64,000 nt of DNA from Phycisphaerae bacterium (GTDB lineage Bacteria > Planctomycetota > Phycisphaerae > UBA1845). Below are positions 25,671-34,534 of this stretch, piece by piece. The notes beneath the pieces are model-generated. The model was not told where the DNA came from and searched no databases. It worked only from the letters and a program-made list of their open reading frames with translations. The stretch's first letter is position 1; each line of letters begins with the position of its first letter. The translations under genes and the position numbers were made by a program. The stretch lies in NCBI GenBank assembly GCA_024102815.1, contig JAGFJJ010000005.1, positions 124,001 to 188,000 of the forward strand, written 5' to 3'.

Positions 25671-26270
25671 ATGAGGGCGTCGGATTCTGGAAATCGTATT
25701 GTTGCGTTGAGCACAACGGCATTCCTTGCGATCGGCGGCTGTGGGTCGTTCCTGGCCAACCAGTTGGCTTCGCTGGGCGGAGGACGGGCTGGCCAGCGGG
25801 GGACCGTGCGCGTCCTCTTTATCAACAACACGCCGTACCAGGCGGCATTCACCTACGGCACGTACGACCAGTTCGACCCGACCAGCGAACCCGACTTCGC
25901 CCAATTCACTTTGGATTCGGATGGCGCCGCGCTCGCCGGTGGCGATCGCACCTCTCTGTTGAGTTCCAGCACGGGCAGCGCGCTCGATTGTGCACGGGTC
26001 TTGGCCGTCGGAAGTCAGCGCCTTCTCGACCGCATTGCATCCAATGTCGCCTCCGACGGCATCTTCGATGATGCCCTCGTCGAAGGCGTCGCCTTTTTCG
26101 ATGTGGGTGAAGACGGCGCGGGGGAGCCCGTAGAGCGAGGGGTCGCGGCGCCCTTGGAGGCGCTTCTCGGGGTCGATTTCCCCTGCGGGGCGTTGCTGAT
26201 CTTCCGTTTCGAAAACGATACAGCGGACGGCGGGTTCCGCATCGAATTCGAATTGATTCCCGCCGAATAA
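25671..26270 (+). CDS. Putative lipoprotein of unknown function
   Basis: A 199-residue protein with a lipoprotein signal peptide: hydrophobic residues 10-22 then LAIGGC with Cys24 as the lipid-modified residue. The mature part includes GTVRVLFINNTPYQAAFTYGTYDQFDP, a beta-strand-rich N-terminal region and a later Gly/Asp part (DVGEDGAGEPVERG). I do not recognise the family. It would be on the outer face of the inner membrane or inner face of the outer membrane. ATG 25671 is preferred to ATG 25668 because GGAGG is six bases upstream. It is followed by the SNF2 gene. Confidence 0.6.
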   Translation: MRASDSGNRIVALSTTAFLAIGGCGSFLANQLASLGGGRAGQRGTVRVLFINNTPYQAAFTYGTYDQFDPTSEPDFAQFTLDSDGAALAGGDRTSLLSSSTGSALDCARVLAVGSQRLLDRIASNVASDGIFDDALVEGVAFFDVGEDGAGEPVERGVAAPLEALLGVDFPCGALLIFRFENDTADGGFRIEFELIPAE

Positions 26271-26319
26271 GCCGGCCTGATAACGACGAGGCCCCCAATT
26301 CAGGCAAGATCCCATCCGG

Positions 26320-26347
26320 TGGACATCCGGCCGGCTCGTCTTACAAT
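26320..26347 (+). promoter_or_regulatory. Sigma-70-like promoter for the SNF2 gene
   Basis: TGGACA (26320-26325) and TACAAT (26342-26347) are separated by 16 bases. Both match the consensus at five of six positions. The sequence lies inside the longest open frame of the SNF2 gene (from 26319), so it argues for a later translation start (26418 or 26451). Confidence 0.5.
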
Positions 26348-26450
26348 GGTTGGTTCGCGTTTTTTCCGTAAGACGGGGTCACCCGCCGGGTGTCGGCCGC
26401 GCCACAATGGCGCTTCGATGCCCCGGCGCTCAGCCAGCCGACCACGATCC

Positions 26451-29400
26451 ATGCAGCTTGTCGAAGCGATCTGGCACCAAGCCGCTCTCCATCTCTGGCT
26501 GCGCGATGCGCGGGACTCGCGATCGTGTGCGGTCGCTCCCTTGGCGGGTTTCCTTTCTCGAATGGGGATCACTGCCGCCGCGCATTCCCTCCTGCTGCAG
26601 CTTCCAATTGCGGAAACGGGGCGCAATCACACGCCGGGACAATCCACCGACGTGGAAGAGGCGTCGTCATCGCCGCGCGGCGAAGCGACGACCGTGATAC
26701 CCGCTCTCGCCGCGCTGGAAGTCGAGGCGCTCGAGATCGCACCCGGTGAAGCGTTTCGGTTCCTGCTGCGCGAAGACATGCTTGGCGGAGAGCTTCAACG
26801 GAGCGATTCGTTACGGTACTGGTCGAAGGTTGCCGGATTCCTTGCGGAGTTGCTGGTACGACAGCGCTTCGTACCGGCCCTGCATCGTGCAGCCGGCGGT
26901 CGACTCCGCGGATTCTGGCGTGTCGTACTTGACGATGCGGCGACTTCGCGTCGTTTGTCCGATCTGATCGAAAGTATGCCGCCCGTCTGCCGGTCAGTGC
27001 GATCGCCGCGGGGTTCGGCCCAGGCTTCCGAGCTCGTGGAGAACTTCCTCTGGACATTGACCGATGCTGTGGTGCGCCGCTGCATCGGCGAGGACGAGAT
27101 TGCCGATTCCCTGCGCTTTACGTCGTCCGAGTCACAAGCCTCGCCGGCGGCAAGGTGGCTTGCTTCCGTCGTGGGGGATGACCCGTGGGTTGTGTGTGAG
27201 CGCGAAGAGGCAAACACGCTACACGAGACCATTGCCGCGTGGCTGGGAAAGCTGGAGCCGGATTCACTGGCCTATGGCGTTCGAACCTGTCTGCGTCTGC
27301 ACGTGCCGGAGGATGCGCCGGACACGCTGACTTCGACCGCCTCCGATAACGGGGATCCGTCATGGAAGCTGACGGTTCATGCGCAGGCGCGCCATGACCC
27401 GCAGTTGATCATCGACGCCGACCGGCTGGCTGATCAGCCCGGCGACGATCCGAGATTGCTGCCCCGGCCGTTCACCGATGCCCGCCGTCAACTGCGCGAG
27501 GATTTGCATCAAGCCGCCCAGCACGTTCCGGCGTTGGCACCGTGTGCCGAGCCCGGCGGTCCGTGGGAGTGCCGCTTGAACCTTGCCGAGGCGTACACCT
27601 TTCTCAAGGAGGCCGCGCCGCGCCTCGAGGCGGAGGGCATACGTATCTTTCAGCCGCAAGGGTGGCGGGCCGGCCGTTCCCGATTGCAGCTCTGGCTCGA
27701 CCTGTCCCCCGCGGAAGATGCGCCGCTGAATGAATCGCGGATCGGGCTCGATGCACTCGTTCGCTACAACTGGCGTGTTGCCATTGGTGACGAAGAGCTG
27801 ACACCGGAAGAGTGGCAAGCCCTCACGGAAGCGAAGCTGCCCCTGGTGCGATTTCGCGGTGATTGGTTGGAGATGAATCCGGCGCAGCTCCGTGCCGCGG
27901 GAGATTTCGTGCGGCGGCATCCCGACGGCCGGATGACCGTTTTCGAGGCGTTGCGCCAGACGTACATCGTGGAAGAGGCCGAGACGGGCGTGCCGGTGGC
28001 GGGCATGCGCGGGCAAGGCTGGGTCGAGCTCCTGCTGAATTCGACCGAATCGAATCACCGCGTCGAGTCCGTTCCAGTGCCTGCGGCGTTTCACGGCGTG
28101 CTTCGTCCTTACCAGCGTGAGGGGCTGGACTGGCTGGCATTCCTGGGGCGCCTGGGGATGGGCGCCTGCCTGGCCGACGATATGGGTCTGGGGAAGACGA
28201 TTCAGCTCATCGCCCTCCTGCTGCACGAACGAGAGAACCCCGCTGCGCCGCCGGGTCCGACGCTGCTCATCGTTCCGATGTCGTTGGTCGGCAACTGGCA
28301 TCGGGAGATCGTCCGTTTTGCGCCAAGCGTTCGCATCCTGATCCATCACGGTCTGGGGCGCCTGACGGGCGAGACGTTTGTCGAAGAGGCTGGAACACAC
28401 GATGTCGTCGTCTCGACGTATGGTCTTGCTCACCGTGACCACGAATTTCTCTCGCGGGTGAATTGGCACCGCATTGCTCTCGATGAGGCACAGAACATCA
28501 AGAACCCATCCGCGAAGCAATCCGCGGCCGTGCGCTCCTTGCCGGCGGTTCATCGTGTCGCCCTGACGGGAACGCCGCTGGAGAATCGCCTGGCGGAGCT
28601 CTGGTCGATTATCGATTTTCTCAACCCCGGTTACCTCGGCGGACCTCGCGAGTTTCGCCGCCGGTTTGCCGCGCCCATCGAGAAGCAGAAGGACCAGCAG
28701 CGGGCCACGCGCCTTCGCCAGCTCATTCGACCGTTTGTGCTCAGGCGATTGAAGAGCGATCCGCACATTGTCGAGGAACTGCCGCCCAAGCTGGAGATGA
28801 CCGTTTTCTGCAACCTGACCCGCGAGCAGGCGGCGTTGTACGATGCGGTGGTCAAGGACATGCTGGCGCAAATTGACGATGCGGGAGGGATGCGCCGGCG
28901 CGGCCTGATCCTTGCCACGCTGGTCAAGCTCAAACAGATCTGCAATCACCCGGCCCATTACCTCAGCGATGGATCGCCGCTGCCGCATCGCAGTGGAAAG
29001 TGTGAACGATTAACGGAGATGCTTGAGGAGGTGCTGGCCGAGGGCGATCGGGCGCTGGTGTTCACGCAGTTTCGCGAAATGGGCAGCCTGCTTCAGGCTC
29101 ATCTGCACCGCACGCTCGGGAGCCCCATTTTGTTTCTGCACGGCGGAACTCCCGAGCGGGAGCGCAATCGCCTCGTCGAACGATTCCAGTCGGGCAATGG
29201 CGAAGCGCCGGTATTCCTGCTGTCGCTCAAGGCCGGCGGGTTTGGCTTGAATCTTACCGCCGCCAATCACGTCTTCCACTTTGATCGCTGGTGGAACCCC
29301 GCCGTGGAAGATCAGGCGACCGATCGCACGCATCGCATCGGGCAGACACGACAGGTCCAGGTCCACAAGTTCGTGAGCATCGGCACGCTGGAGGAACGCA

Positions 29401-29537
29401 TTGCGGCAATGATGGAGGAAAAGCGAAACCTCGCGGAGCGGATCATCGGCAGCGGGGAGGAGTGGCTGACGGAACTCTCCACCGACGCCTTGCGCGAGTT
29501 GTTCGCCCTTTCACGGGAGGCGGTGGTGGAGGAATGA
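26451..29537 (+). CDS. SNF2-family ATPase (bacterial, with DUF3670-type N-terminal domain)
   Basis: A 1028-residue Swi2/Snf2-type ATPase. The N-terminal half includes a poorly conserved region and a DUF3670-like domain (about 380-495). The two-lobed motor follows: DDMGLGKT (motif I, about 577), DEAQN (motif II, about 680), LTGTPLENR (motif III), LSLKAGGFGLNL and QATDRTHRIGQ (motifs V and VI). These enzymes remodel protein-DNA complexes or RNA polymerase. The C-terminal motor is close to that of bacterial HepA-like proteins. The start is uncertain: a candidate promoter at 26320-26347 lies inside the longest frame, so ATG 26451 (MQLVEAIWHQ) was chosen; ATG 26418 is also possible. The stop overlaps the start of a small gene by four bases. 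Confidence 0.9.
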   Translation: MQLVEAIWHQAALHLWLRDARDSRSCAVAPLAGFLSRMGITAAAHSLLLQLPIAETGRNHTPGQSTDVEEASSSPRGEATTVIPALAALEVEALEIAPGEAFRFLLREDMLGGELQRSDSLRYWSKVAGFLAELLVRQRFVPALHRAAGGRLRGFWRVVLDDAATSRRLSDLIESMPPVCRSVRSPRGSAQASELVENFLWTLTDAVVRRCIGEDEIADSLRFTSSESQASPAARWLASVVGDDPWVVCEREEANTLHETIAAWLGKLEPDSLAYGVRTCLRLHVPEDAPDTLTSTASDNGDPSWKLTVHAQARHDPQLIIDADRLADQPGDDPRLLPRPFTDARRQLREDLHQAAQHVPALAPCAEPGGPWECRLNLAEAYTFLKEAAPRLEAEGIRIFQPQGWRAGRSRLQLWLDLSPAEDAPLNESRIGLDALVRYNWRVAIGDEELTPEEWQALTEAKLPLVRFRGDWLEMNPAQLRAAGDFVRRHPDGRMTVFEALRQTYIVEEAETGVPVAGMRGQGWVELLLNSTESNHRVESVPVPAAFHGVLRPYQREGLDWLAFLGRLGMGACLADDMGLGKTIQLIALLLHERENPAAPPGPTLLIVPMSLVGNWHREIVRFAPSVRILIHHGLGRLTGETFVEEAGTHDVVVSTYGLAHRDHEFLSRVNWHRIALDEAQNIKNPSAKQSAAVRSLPAVHRVALTGTPLENRLAELWSIIDFLNPGYLGGPREFRRRFAAPIEKQKDQQRATRLRQLIRPFVLRRLKSDPHIVEELPPKLEMTVFCNLTREQAALYDAVVKDMLAQIDDAGGMRRRGLILATLVKLKQICNHPAHYLSDGSPLPHRSGKCERLTEMLEEVLAEGDRALVFTQFREMGSLLQAHLHRTLGSPILFLHGGTPERERNRLVERFQSGNGEAPVFLLSLKAGGFGLNLTAANHVFHFDRWWNPAVEDQATDRTHRIGQTRQVQVHKFVSIGTLEERIAAMMEEKRNLAERIIGSGEEWLTELSTDALRELFALSREAVVEE

Positions 29538-29884
29538 TGGGACCGGAAGAAATGGCGATGGGGATGGGTCCGGAAGATCGGGATGAGATGCCCCCTTCGC
29601 TGAAGATCGTCCCGACGGCGTTTCCCATTTCGCCCCCGTTGGAGGAATGCCTGGACCATTTCTGGTCGGTCGGGCCCGCGTTCGACCGCGTGGAGGCACG
29701 GGTCGGACCCAAGGGAGGCGAGACGTCCATCCTCGAACAATTGGGCCCCTCGCCGTTTCCACGCGGCGGTTTTCCCGTGGTCGGCTTTCTGGCAACGACG
29801 TACGATCGCGTTTCGGCGTTCGTGTTGTCGCTGGTAAATCGGGAGGCGTCGGGGCGCCCTGAATCCGATGCCGACGGCCGTTGA
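29534..29884 (+). CDS. Small protein translationally coupled to the SNF2 gene
   Basis: A 116-residue protein with no family I recognise. ATG 29534 overlaps the SNF2 stop (ATGA), and GGTGGAGGA lies before it as a ribosome site, so it is made in step with the ATPase. The N-terminus is Met/Gly-rich (MMGPEEMAMGMGPEDRDEMPP); residues 25-95 contain a compact hydrophobic segment (LKIVPTAFPISPPLEECLDHFW and FPRGGFPVVGFLATTYDRV). The end is Asp/Arg rich. In many genomes an SNF2 gene of this class is followed by a SWIM zinc-finger protein; this one lacks Cys clusters and so is not that. Confidence 0.55.
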   Translation: MMGPEEMAMGMGPEDRDEMPPSLKIVPTAFPISPPLEECLDHFWSVGPAFDRVEARVGPKGGETSILEQLGPSPFPRGGFPVVGFLATTYDRVSAFVLSLVNREASGRPESDADGR

Positions 29885-30217
29885 TGTGGCTGGAGTCTGC
29901 GGCAGGGGACAAGAGGTGCAGCGAAGGCTGCCGGTGACAGTCTCGGACCATTTTCACTGGTTGGGCCGAACCTGGCGCGGAAGAGGGGGCTGGAGACACC
30001 GGCGGGTCCCGCGTTCCTATTCCGGCTCGCTGTCGGCGTGGGCGTCCGGCTGACCCTGGCCAAGCGTCGTTTTCCAATGACGGGGCGATAATCTCGGTTC
30101 TGTTCGGCGCGCCGCCGAGACTCCCGAGTGCACCCGGGTTGACGATTTTCGGGGAAAGGCGTACAAGATTCGTCCCGTTTTCGACGGGGACGATGTCGTC
30201 TCATGTCGGATCCGAGC
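29885..30217. other. Intergenic region before tRNA-Thr
   Basis: A 333-base stretch between the small SNF2-coupled gene and tRNA-Thr. The part from 30139 to 30167 carries the tRNA promoter. Between 30171 and 30192 there is a hairpin-forming CGTCCC...GGGACG pair in the leader. The rest shows no gene. Confidence 0.5.
30139..30167 (+). promoter_or_regulatory. Promoter of tRNA-Thr
   Basis: TTGACG (30139-30144) and TACAAG (30162-30167) with a 17-base spacer, a good sigma-70 arrangement. Transcription would begin about 44 bases before the tRNA gene at 30218. Confidence 0.6.
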
Positions 30218-30289
30218 GCCGACATAGCTCAACGGTAGAGCACAGCTTTCGTAAAGCTGAGGTTCAGGGTTCAAATCCCTGTGTCGGCT
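30218..30289 (+). tRNA. tRNA-Thr (anticodon CGT)
   Basis: A complete 72-base cloverleaf: acceptor GCCGACA (30218-30224) pairs with TGTCGGC (30282-30288); D stem GCTC/GAGC; anticodon stem CAGCT/AGCTG around TTCGTAA, so the anticodon is CGT, reading ACG for threonine; variable loop of five; T stem CAGGG/CCCTG with TTCAAAT. The discriminator base is T, and CCA is not encoded. A T-run follows at 30296-30300. Confidence 0.97.
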
Positions 30290-30358
30290 TACCCCTTTTT
30301 GACCCGCGCCCAGCGCGGCGCAGGGATTCGATCGATCTCTGGCGCGGCTGCCGAAGGC

Positions 30359-31075
30359 ATGTTGCGTCCGATTCCGGCGGCGTACTCCGTTGACAGGGAA
30401 TTGCGTTTGAAGCTCATTGTCGAGTTTGACGGACCCATCGCCGACGTTCTGCCCGTCTATTACCTCGTGTACAAGCGCGCCGCCGGAGCGGTCGGATGGG
30501 CCGCCGTGGACGAACCGACGTTTCGAGGGGCCCTGCGTCGCCAGGGACGCCAGGCCGCGATCCTGCCGGGAGCGCGCCCGGCGAAAGTTGCTGAGCTTTG
30601 GAAGAGCTTCGATCGCTGGATCGAGGGGGAAGAGGCCATTGAGGCGGCTTCGGTCCAGCAGGACGCGGCGTCGGCGCTTCCGGCATTGGTCAACGAGGCG
30701 CCGGTTACCGTGGTAACGCTGGGGAGCAATCTGATCGCCCGCCGGCGCATGCTGGAGCGCGCGGAACTCACGCGGTTCGTGTCGCGAATGGAGGCGCTCA
30801 GCGACGATCCGCGGCAGCGCGTTGCCGAGCTGCGCGCACTCGGCCAGAACGATCCTCGCACCGTGGTCGTTGCGTCGACCGATGTGCTTGTTCGCGCGGC
30901 AGCCGAGGCGGAGTGCCTTACCATCGGACTGGCTTGCGGTACGTGCCTCGAAAACCGCCTACATCAGGCGGGTGTGAGTCTGGTCATGTCAGGACTGACC
31001 GAACTGGCCGACTCCCTGCGCCGCGGAGCGCCGGAGCTCGTGTCCGCGGGCATGCTTCCGCCCTCCAACGCCTGA
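30359..31075 (+). CDS. HAD-superfamily-like protein lacking the nucleophile Asp
   Basis: A 238-residue protein with an apparent HAD fold. The motif I region reads VEFDGPIAD where active hydrolases have F-D-x-D-G, so the first (nucleophile) Asp is replaced by Glu. Later parts fit a HAD core: VTLGSNL (motif II-like) and the C-terminal ASTDVLVRAAAEAECLTIGLACGT segment, which resembles motif IV with Gly-rich turn. A basic helix (LRRQGRQAAILPGARPAKVAELW) sits in the cap position. Many planctomycetes have homologous proteins of unknown role; the missing Asp suggests a binding or regulatory function, or altered chemistry. ATG 30359 was taken as the start; the frame is open farther upstream through the tRNA. 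Confidence 0.55.
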   Translation: MLRPIPAAYSVDRELRLKLIVEFDGPIADVLPVYYLVYKRAAGAVGWAAVDEPTFRGALRRQGRQAAILPGARPAKVAELWKSFDRWIEGEEAIEAASVQQDAASALPALVNEAPVTVVTLGSNLIARRRMLERAELTRFVSRMEALSDDPRQRVAELRALGQNDPRTVVVASTDVLVRAAAEAECLTIGLACGTCLENRLHQAGVSLVMSGLTELADSLRRGAPELVSAGMLPPSNA

Positions 31076-31209
31076 GTTTCAAGCCGTAAGCCGCGGCATT
31101 TTCCGGCCTTTGCAGACCTTCCCGACAGCACTCTTCCACTCTGCGGGAAGGCGACTTGTTCACGTTCCCACCGGACGCATGGTCAAGAGTTACTGAACGC
31201 TCGGAGCCC

Positions 31210-32175
31210 TTATGGCTGCGATGGGACGAGTTCGGCGGCTGGAACCTGCTTGCCATTCACGACCGTGGCTTCGCGGCAGTTCACTGCTTCTCGTGCCATT
31301 GGCGGCAGATGCGGTTCGACGTGAACGAGCACGTCGGCAACGGCGGGCCAGCGTTGCATGATGGCATCCTTGACTTCGTGGGCGATAACGTGGGCACGGC
31401 GCACAGACATCTCCGGGTCCACCTCCAGATGCAGGTCCACGTACAGCCGTGGCCCCATCTTGCGGACAAGTACCTTTTCCACGAGCTCTGCCCCCTCCAC
31501 CGCGTGGCAGACGTCATGCACTCCGTTAACCACGGCCGTTTCCGGCATCGTGTCCATAAGCTCCGCAACGGCTACACGGGCAAAGTTCAGTCCATTGATG
31601 ACGATGATGCTGCAGGCGAGCAAGGCGGCCCAGTCGTCGGCAGACGCATAGGCGGGTCCGCCGATCAGGGCGATGGCGATGCCCACTGCAGCCGCGGCCG
31701 ACGTCAGCGCGTCGCTGCGGTGATGCCAGGCGTCCGCGCGCACCGCGACACTGCCTATCCGCTTTCCAACGCCGACTTGATACCGATAGAAGATTTCTTT
31801 CAGTGCGATCACGCCGATTAGGACGACAAGGGTGTACCACGCGGGGACCACTCCCGGCAGCAGAATTTCCCGAACCGCGCCCAAGCCAATCCCAACCGCG
31901 GCGAGCAGGAGCATGATCGCCACGGCCAGCGCCGCGAGCGGTTCGGCTTTTCCATGTCCGTAGGGATGATCGTCGTCGGCGGGTTTCGCGGCTAGGACGA
32001 GGCCGCCCCACACAATCGCGGAAGAAAAAATGTCGGCAAGGGATTCGACGGAGTCAGCAACAAGGGCGGCAGAGTGTCCCAGGACGCCGGCCGCCAGTTT
32101 GATCAGTGCCAGTGCCCCGTTGAAGGCAACGCTCAGTCGCGATACGCGGATGCCCTGACTGCATTGGCCGTCCAC
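31210..32175 (-). CDS. Cation diffusion facilitator (CDF) transporter
   Basis: A 321-residue transporter for divalent metal ions. Six hydrophobic segments are seen in the N-terminal 200 residues; the metal sites fit VADSVESLADIF (E44, D48) in helix 2 and DAWHHRSDALTS (His/Asp) in helix 5. A loop after helix 2 carries DDDHPYGHGKAEPLAA, the usual His-rich intracellular element. The soluble C-terminal domain (about 205-300, MDTMPETAVVNGVHDVCHAVEGAELV) is a metallochaperone-like fold. Substrate could be Zn, Fe or Mn; the sequence alone does not decide. GTG 32175 is chosen; a longer frame upstream runs into the orphan gene. Confidence 0.88.
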   Translation of the reverse strand: MDGQCSQGIRVSRLSVAFNGALALIKLAAGVLGHSAALVADSVESLADIFSSAIVWGGLVLAAKPADDDHPYGHGKAEPLAALAVAIMLLLAAVGIGLGAVREILLPGVVPAWYTLVVLIGVIALKEIFYRYQVGVGKRIGSVAVRADAWHHRSDALTSAAAAVGIAIALIGGPAYASADDWAALLACSIIVINGLNFARVAVAELMDTMPETAVVNGVHDVCHAVEGAELVEKVLVRKMGPRLYVDLHLEVDPEMSVRRAHVIAHEVKDAIMQRWPAVADVLVHVEPHLPPMAREAVNCREATVVNGKQVPAAELVPSQP

Positions 32176-32246
32176 GGTGGATACTCTATCAACACAGGCG
32201 GCAAATGCCAAGTAGATGGGCTGTCGCGGGCCGGTCTCCGGTGACG

Positions 32247-34376
32247 TCAGCCCGCCTGGGGAAGCGCCATCCTCAGACGCGCCTCCTTTCGATCGACGAT
32301 TAGTGCCTGTCCCGGAGCCACCTCCCCAAATGTCTCGAAGCTCAGCGGGTCGCCCAGACGATTCACGGCAATGAGCCCGTAGTGCAGTCCGACCACCTGT
32401 TCCAGAAGAGTCGCCGCCATCGCGGTTCGCTGGATGGATTGACTTGCGAAATCGCCGGCCCAACCTGGGATTTCCAGCCGGACCACCTGCCCGCCCGATG
32501 CCACAACGGCGCGCTGTACGTCATCCGAGACCACATCCGGATGGCGCTCGATGGAGAGCTCCGGTCGCACATGTCCCCAGCGGGCTTCTCTACGGTCCGA
32601 AAATGTTGCGCCGGGCGGAACGTCCCTGGAGAAGAAGCGACCCGGTGGGAAAGTCCGCCAGAGTCGGGGAAGCCAGTGCTCTTCCTGACCGGATGCGGCA
32701 TCACTGCCGCCCACGGTCACACGAACGCTCTGCTCGGCATGCGCGCGAATGTCAATCACCGCCGCTACGGGGGCGTCGTCGAAGGCCAGGTCGTAGGCAC
32801 GCCCTGCCACACCTTCCATGTCCGACCAACCTCGCCCGCCCGGCCACGCGGCGACGAGCGGGATCCAGGCCAGCCGGAATCGCGAGCACAGTGCCGTCGC
32901 ATAGGGGCAGACGAAGGGCTCCATGCGAACAAGCTGCTTGAACCACAGGTATGCCCCATAAACGCTTACCATGTCGCCAAAACTCAGCCCACTTCGGACC
33001 AGAATGAGCGGCTTGGGTTTGATGGGAAGTCCAAACGACTCGTCCTCGCCTCCGATCAGCACCAGTTGATCGGTGAGCTTCTCGACAGGGACGTCCTCAT
33101 CGAGGACGCGGAACCCGCGGTAGCGAACGGCCGACTCGCGGATCATGCTCCGAAAGTCCGCCTCGTCCACGTGCGGGACGGCGTATTGACCGAGGCCGCA
33201 ACGTCCGTGACCCACCAGCGACAACAGGAAGTGCAACGGCAGTGCCGGCTCAGCAAAGCTGCTCCCCTCCTCTTCCATCGGTTCAATATCGAGAACCACC
33301 AGCGCGCCATTCTCCCTTTCCCGATACAGGCACACCGGCTGATTCGAAGTGGAGTCCTTGTCGCAGAGGGAATCGAGCATGACTTCGAAGCCGTGCTTGC
33401 GGCAAAATGCACTCAGCTCTTTGGTCTTGCGAAATTGTCGCTGGACGAAACTTCCCGGCGTCGAACCCGCCCACGCAAACGGGAACGCGTCCTGGAGCAC
33501 GAATCCCCGTGTGGCATGGTTGGCAAACATCACCCGGGCATGAATGGGATCGTCAGGCTGCTCGACGCGCCGCATGCGCACGCCCGCTCCGGCCAGCTTC
33601 GCGAACGCGGGCAGCGAAATCACCACGATCCGCTCGGCCGACAGCACCAGCAACGCTCGCAGGGACTTGATCTTCTTGGGTGGCTCCGGGTCGGGAAGCA
33701 GCAAGGCGTCGGTCGTCTCCACTGCCGCATGGAACGCGCCAGGATCAACCGTGGCGACCGCGTCCACCCCCAATGCCGTTCGCAGCCGCTCCGTGATCGG
33801 CCGGGATGTAGCTGAGGCGGAACAGACGGTGACTCGCCGGACCTGCCGCGGAATTGGCAGGGCGTGGTCGGGAAGGCCGATCGCCATCATGTGCGCTTCC
33901 TCTTCCGGCTCGAGGATGCGGATGAAGCGCATCTCCTCAACCCGGACGGCGCCCTCCGCCCCGGCAATGTCCAAGCCAACGAGGACCTCCCGTACCTCCG
34001 GAGGAGCATGGTAGTAGGCCCGCAGCGTGAGCCTCCCGCCCGAATCCGTGATCACGGCACCGCGCATCCGCCCCTGCGTTCCTTTCGTAGAAGCGATCGT
34101 CAATGCGCAACCATCGTGCTCATCATCAGCCCGCAGATTCGCCTCCAGCACGGCCTCGACGCGGTAATACTCCCCAGGCACGCACCCTACGCGCTGCTCG
34201 ATGCGGGCGCGGTCATCGCCGCTCCGCAGATCGATGGCGATGCCGGTACGCTCTCCGGCTTCGTCGGTCGCTTGGATTAGCTTTGCCCCGGCCGATCCGC
34301 TCCACGACCAATGTCGCGGTTCATCTCGACCGCTCGAGAATCGCGGGTTTCGCAGGCGATTGATATTCTGGCTCAC
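32247..34376 (-). CDS. Large protein of unknown function (709 residues)
   Basis: I do not recognise this protein. The first 150 residues look like a beta-rich carbohydrate-binding type domain (NPRFSSGRDEPRHWSWSGSAGAKL; APPEVREVLVGLDIAGA). Between about 175 and 400 there is a Rossmann-like alternation with acidic turns (VCSASATSRPITERLRTALGVDAVATVDP, TTDALLLPDPEPPKK, RIVVISLPAFAKL). Residues 400-700 contain DEDVPVEKLTDQLVLIGGEDESFGLPIKPKPLILV, a charged helical part and a C-terminal beta domain. No signal peptide or membrane helix is seen. The GTG at 34376 with GGAG ten bases upstream was chosen; ATG 34514 would add 46 residues of doubtful sequence. It is 71 bases upstream of the CDF gene on the same strand. 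Confidence 0.55.
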   Translation of the reverse strand: MSQNINRLRNPRFSSGRDEPRHWSWSGSAGAKLIQATDEAGERTGIAIDLRSGDDRARIEQRVGCVPGEYYRVEAVLEANLRADDEHDGCALTIASTKGTQGRMRGAVITDSGGRLTLRAYYHAPPEVREVLVGLDIAGAEGAVRVEEMRFIRILEPEEEAHMMAIGLPDHALPIPRQVRRVTVCSASATSRPITERLRTALGVDAVATVDPGAFHAAVETTDALLLPDPEPPKKIKSLRALLVLSAERIVVISLPAFAKLAGAGVRMRRVEQPDDPIHARVMFANHATRGFVLQDAFPFAWAGSTPGSFVQRQFRKTKELSAFCRKHGFEVMLDSLCDKDSTSNQPVCLYRERENGALVVLDIEPMEEEGSSFAEPALPLHFLLSLVGHGRCGLGQYAVPHVDEADFRSMIRESAVRYRGFRVLDEDVPVEKLTDQLVLIGGEDESFGLPIKPKPLILVRSGLSFGDMVSVYGAYLWFKQLVRMEPFVCPYATALCSRFRLAWIPLVAAWPGGRGWSDMEGVAGRAYDLAFDDAPVAAVIDIRAHAEQSVRVTVGGSDAASGQEEHWLPRLWRTFPPGRFFSRDVPPGATFSDRREARWGHVRPELSIERHPDVVSDDVQRAVVASGGQVVRLEIPGWAGDFASQSIQRTAMAATLLEQVVGLHYGLIAVNRLGDPLSFETFGEVAPGQALIVDRKEARLRMALPQAG

Positions 34377-34534
34377 CGGTCTGTTGCTCCACCTAACTGG
34401 GACCGCGTGGTATAACGTTGGCGGGCCGCCGGGGCAATGCAATGGCGCGGACGAACTGAGATTCTTCCGCCGCTGCGGAATGGATCTCCGGCGGGCGGAC
34501 CGGTGTATCGCCACGACCAGGGGCAGCAGGTAGC

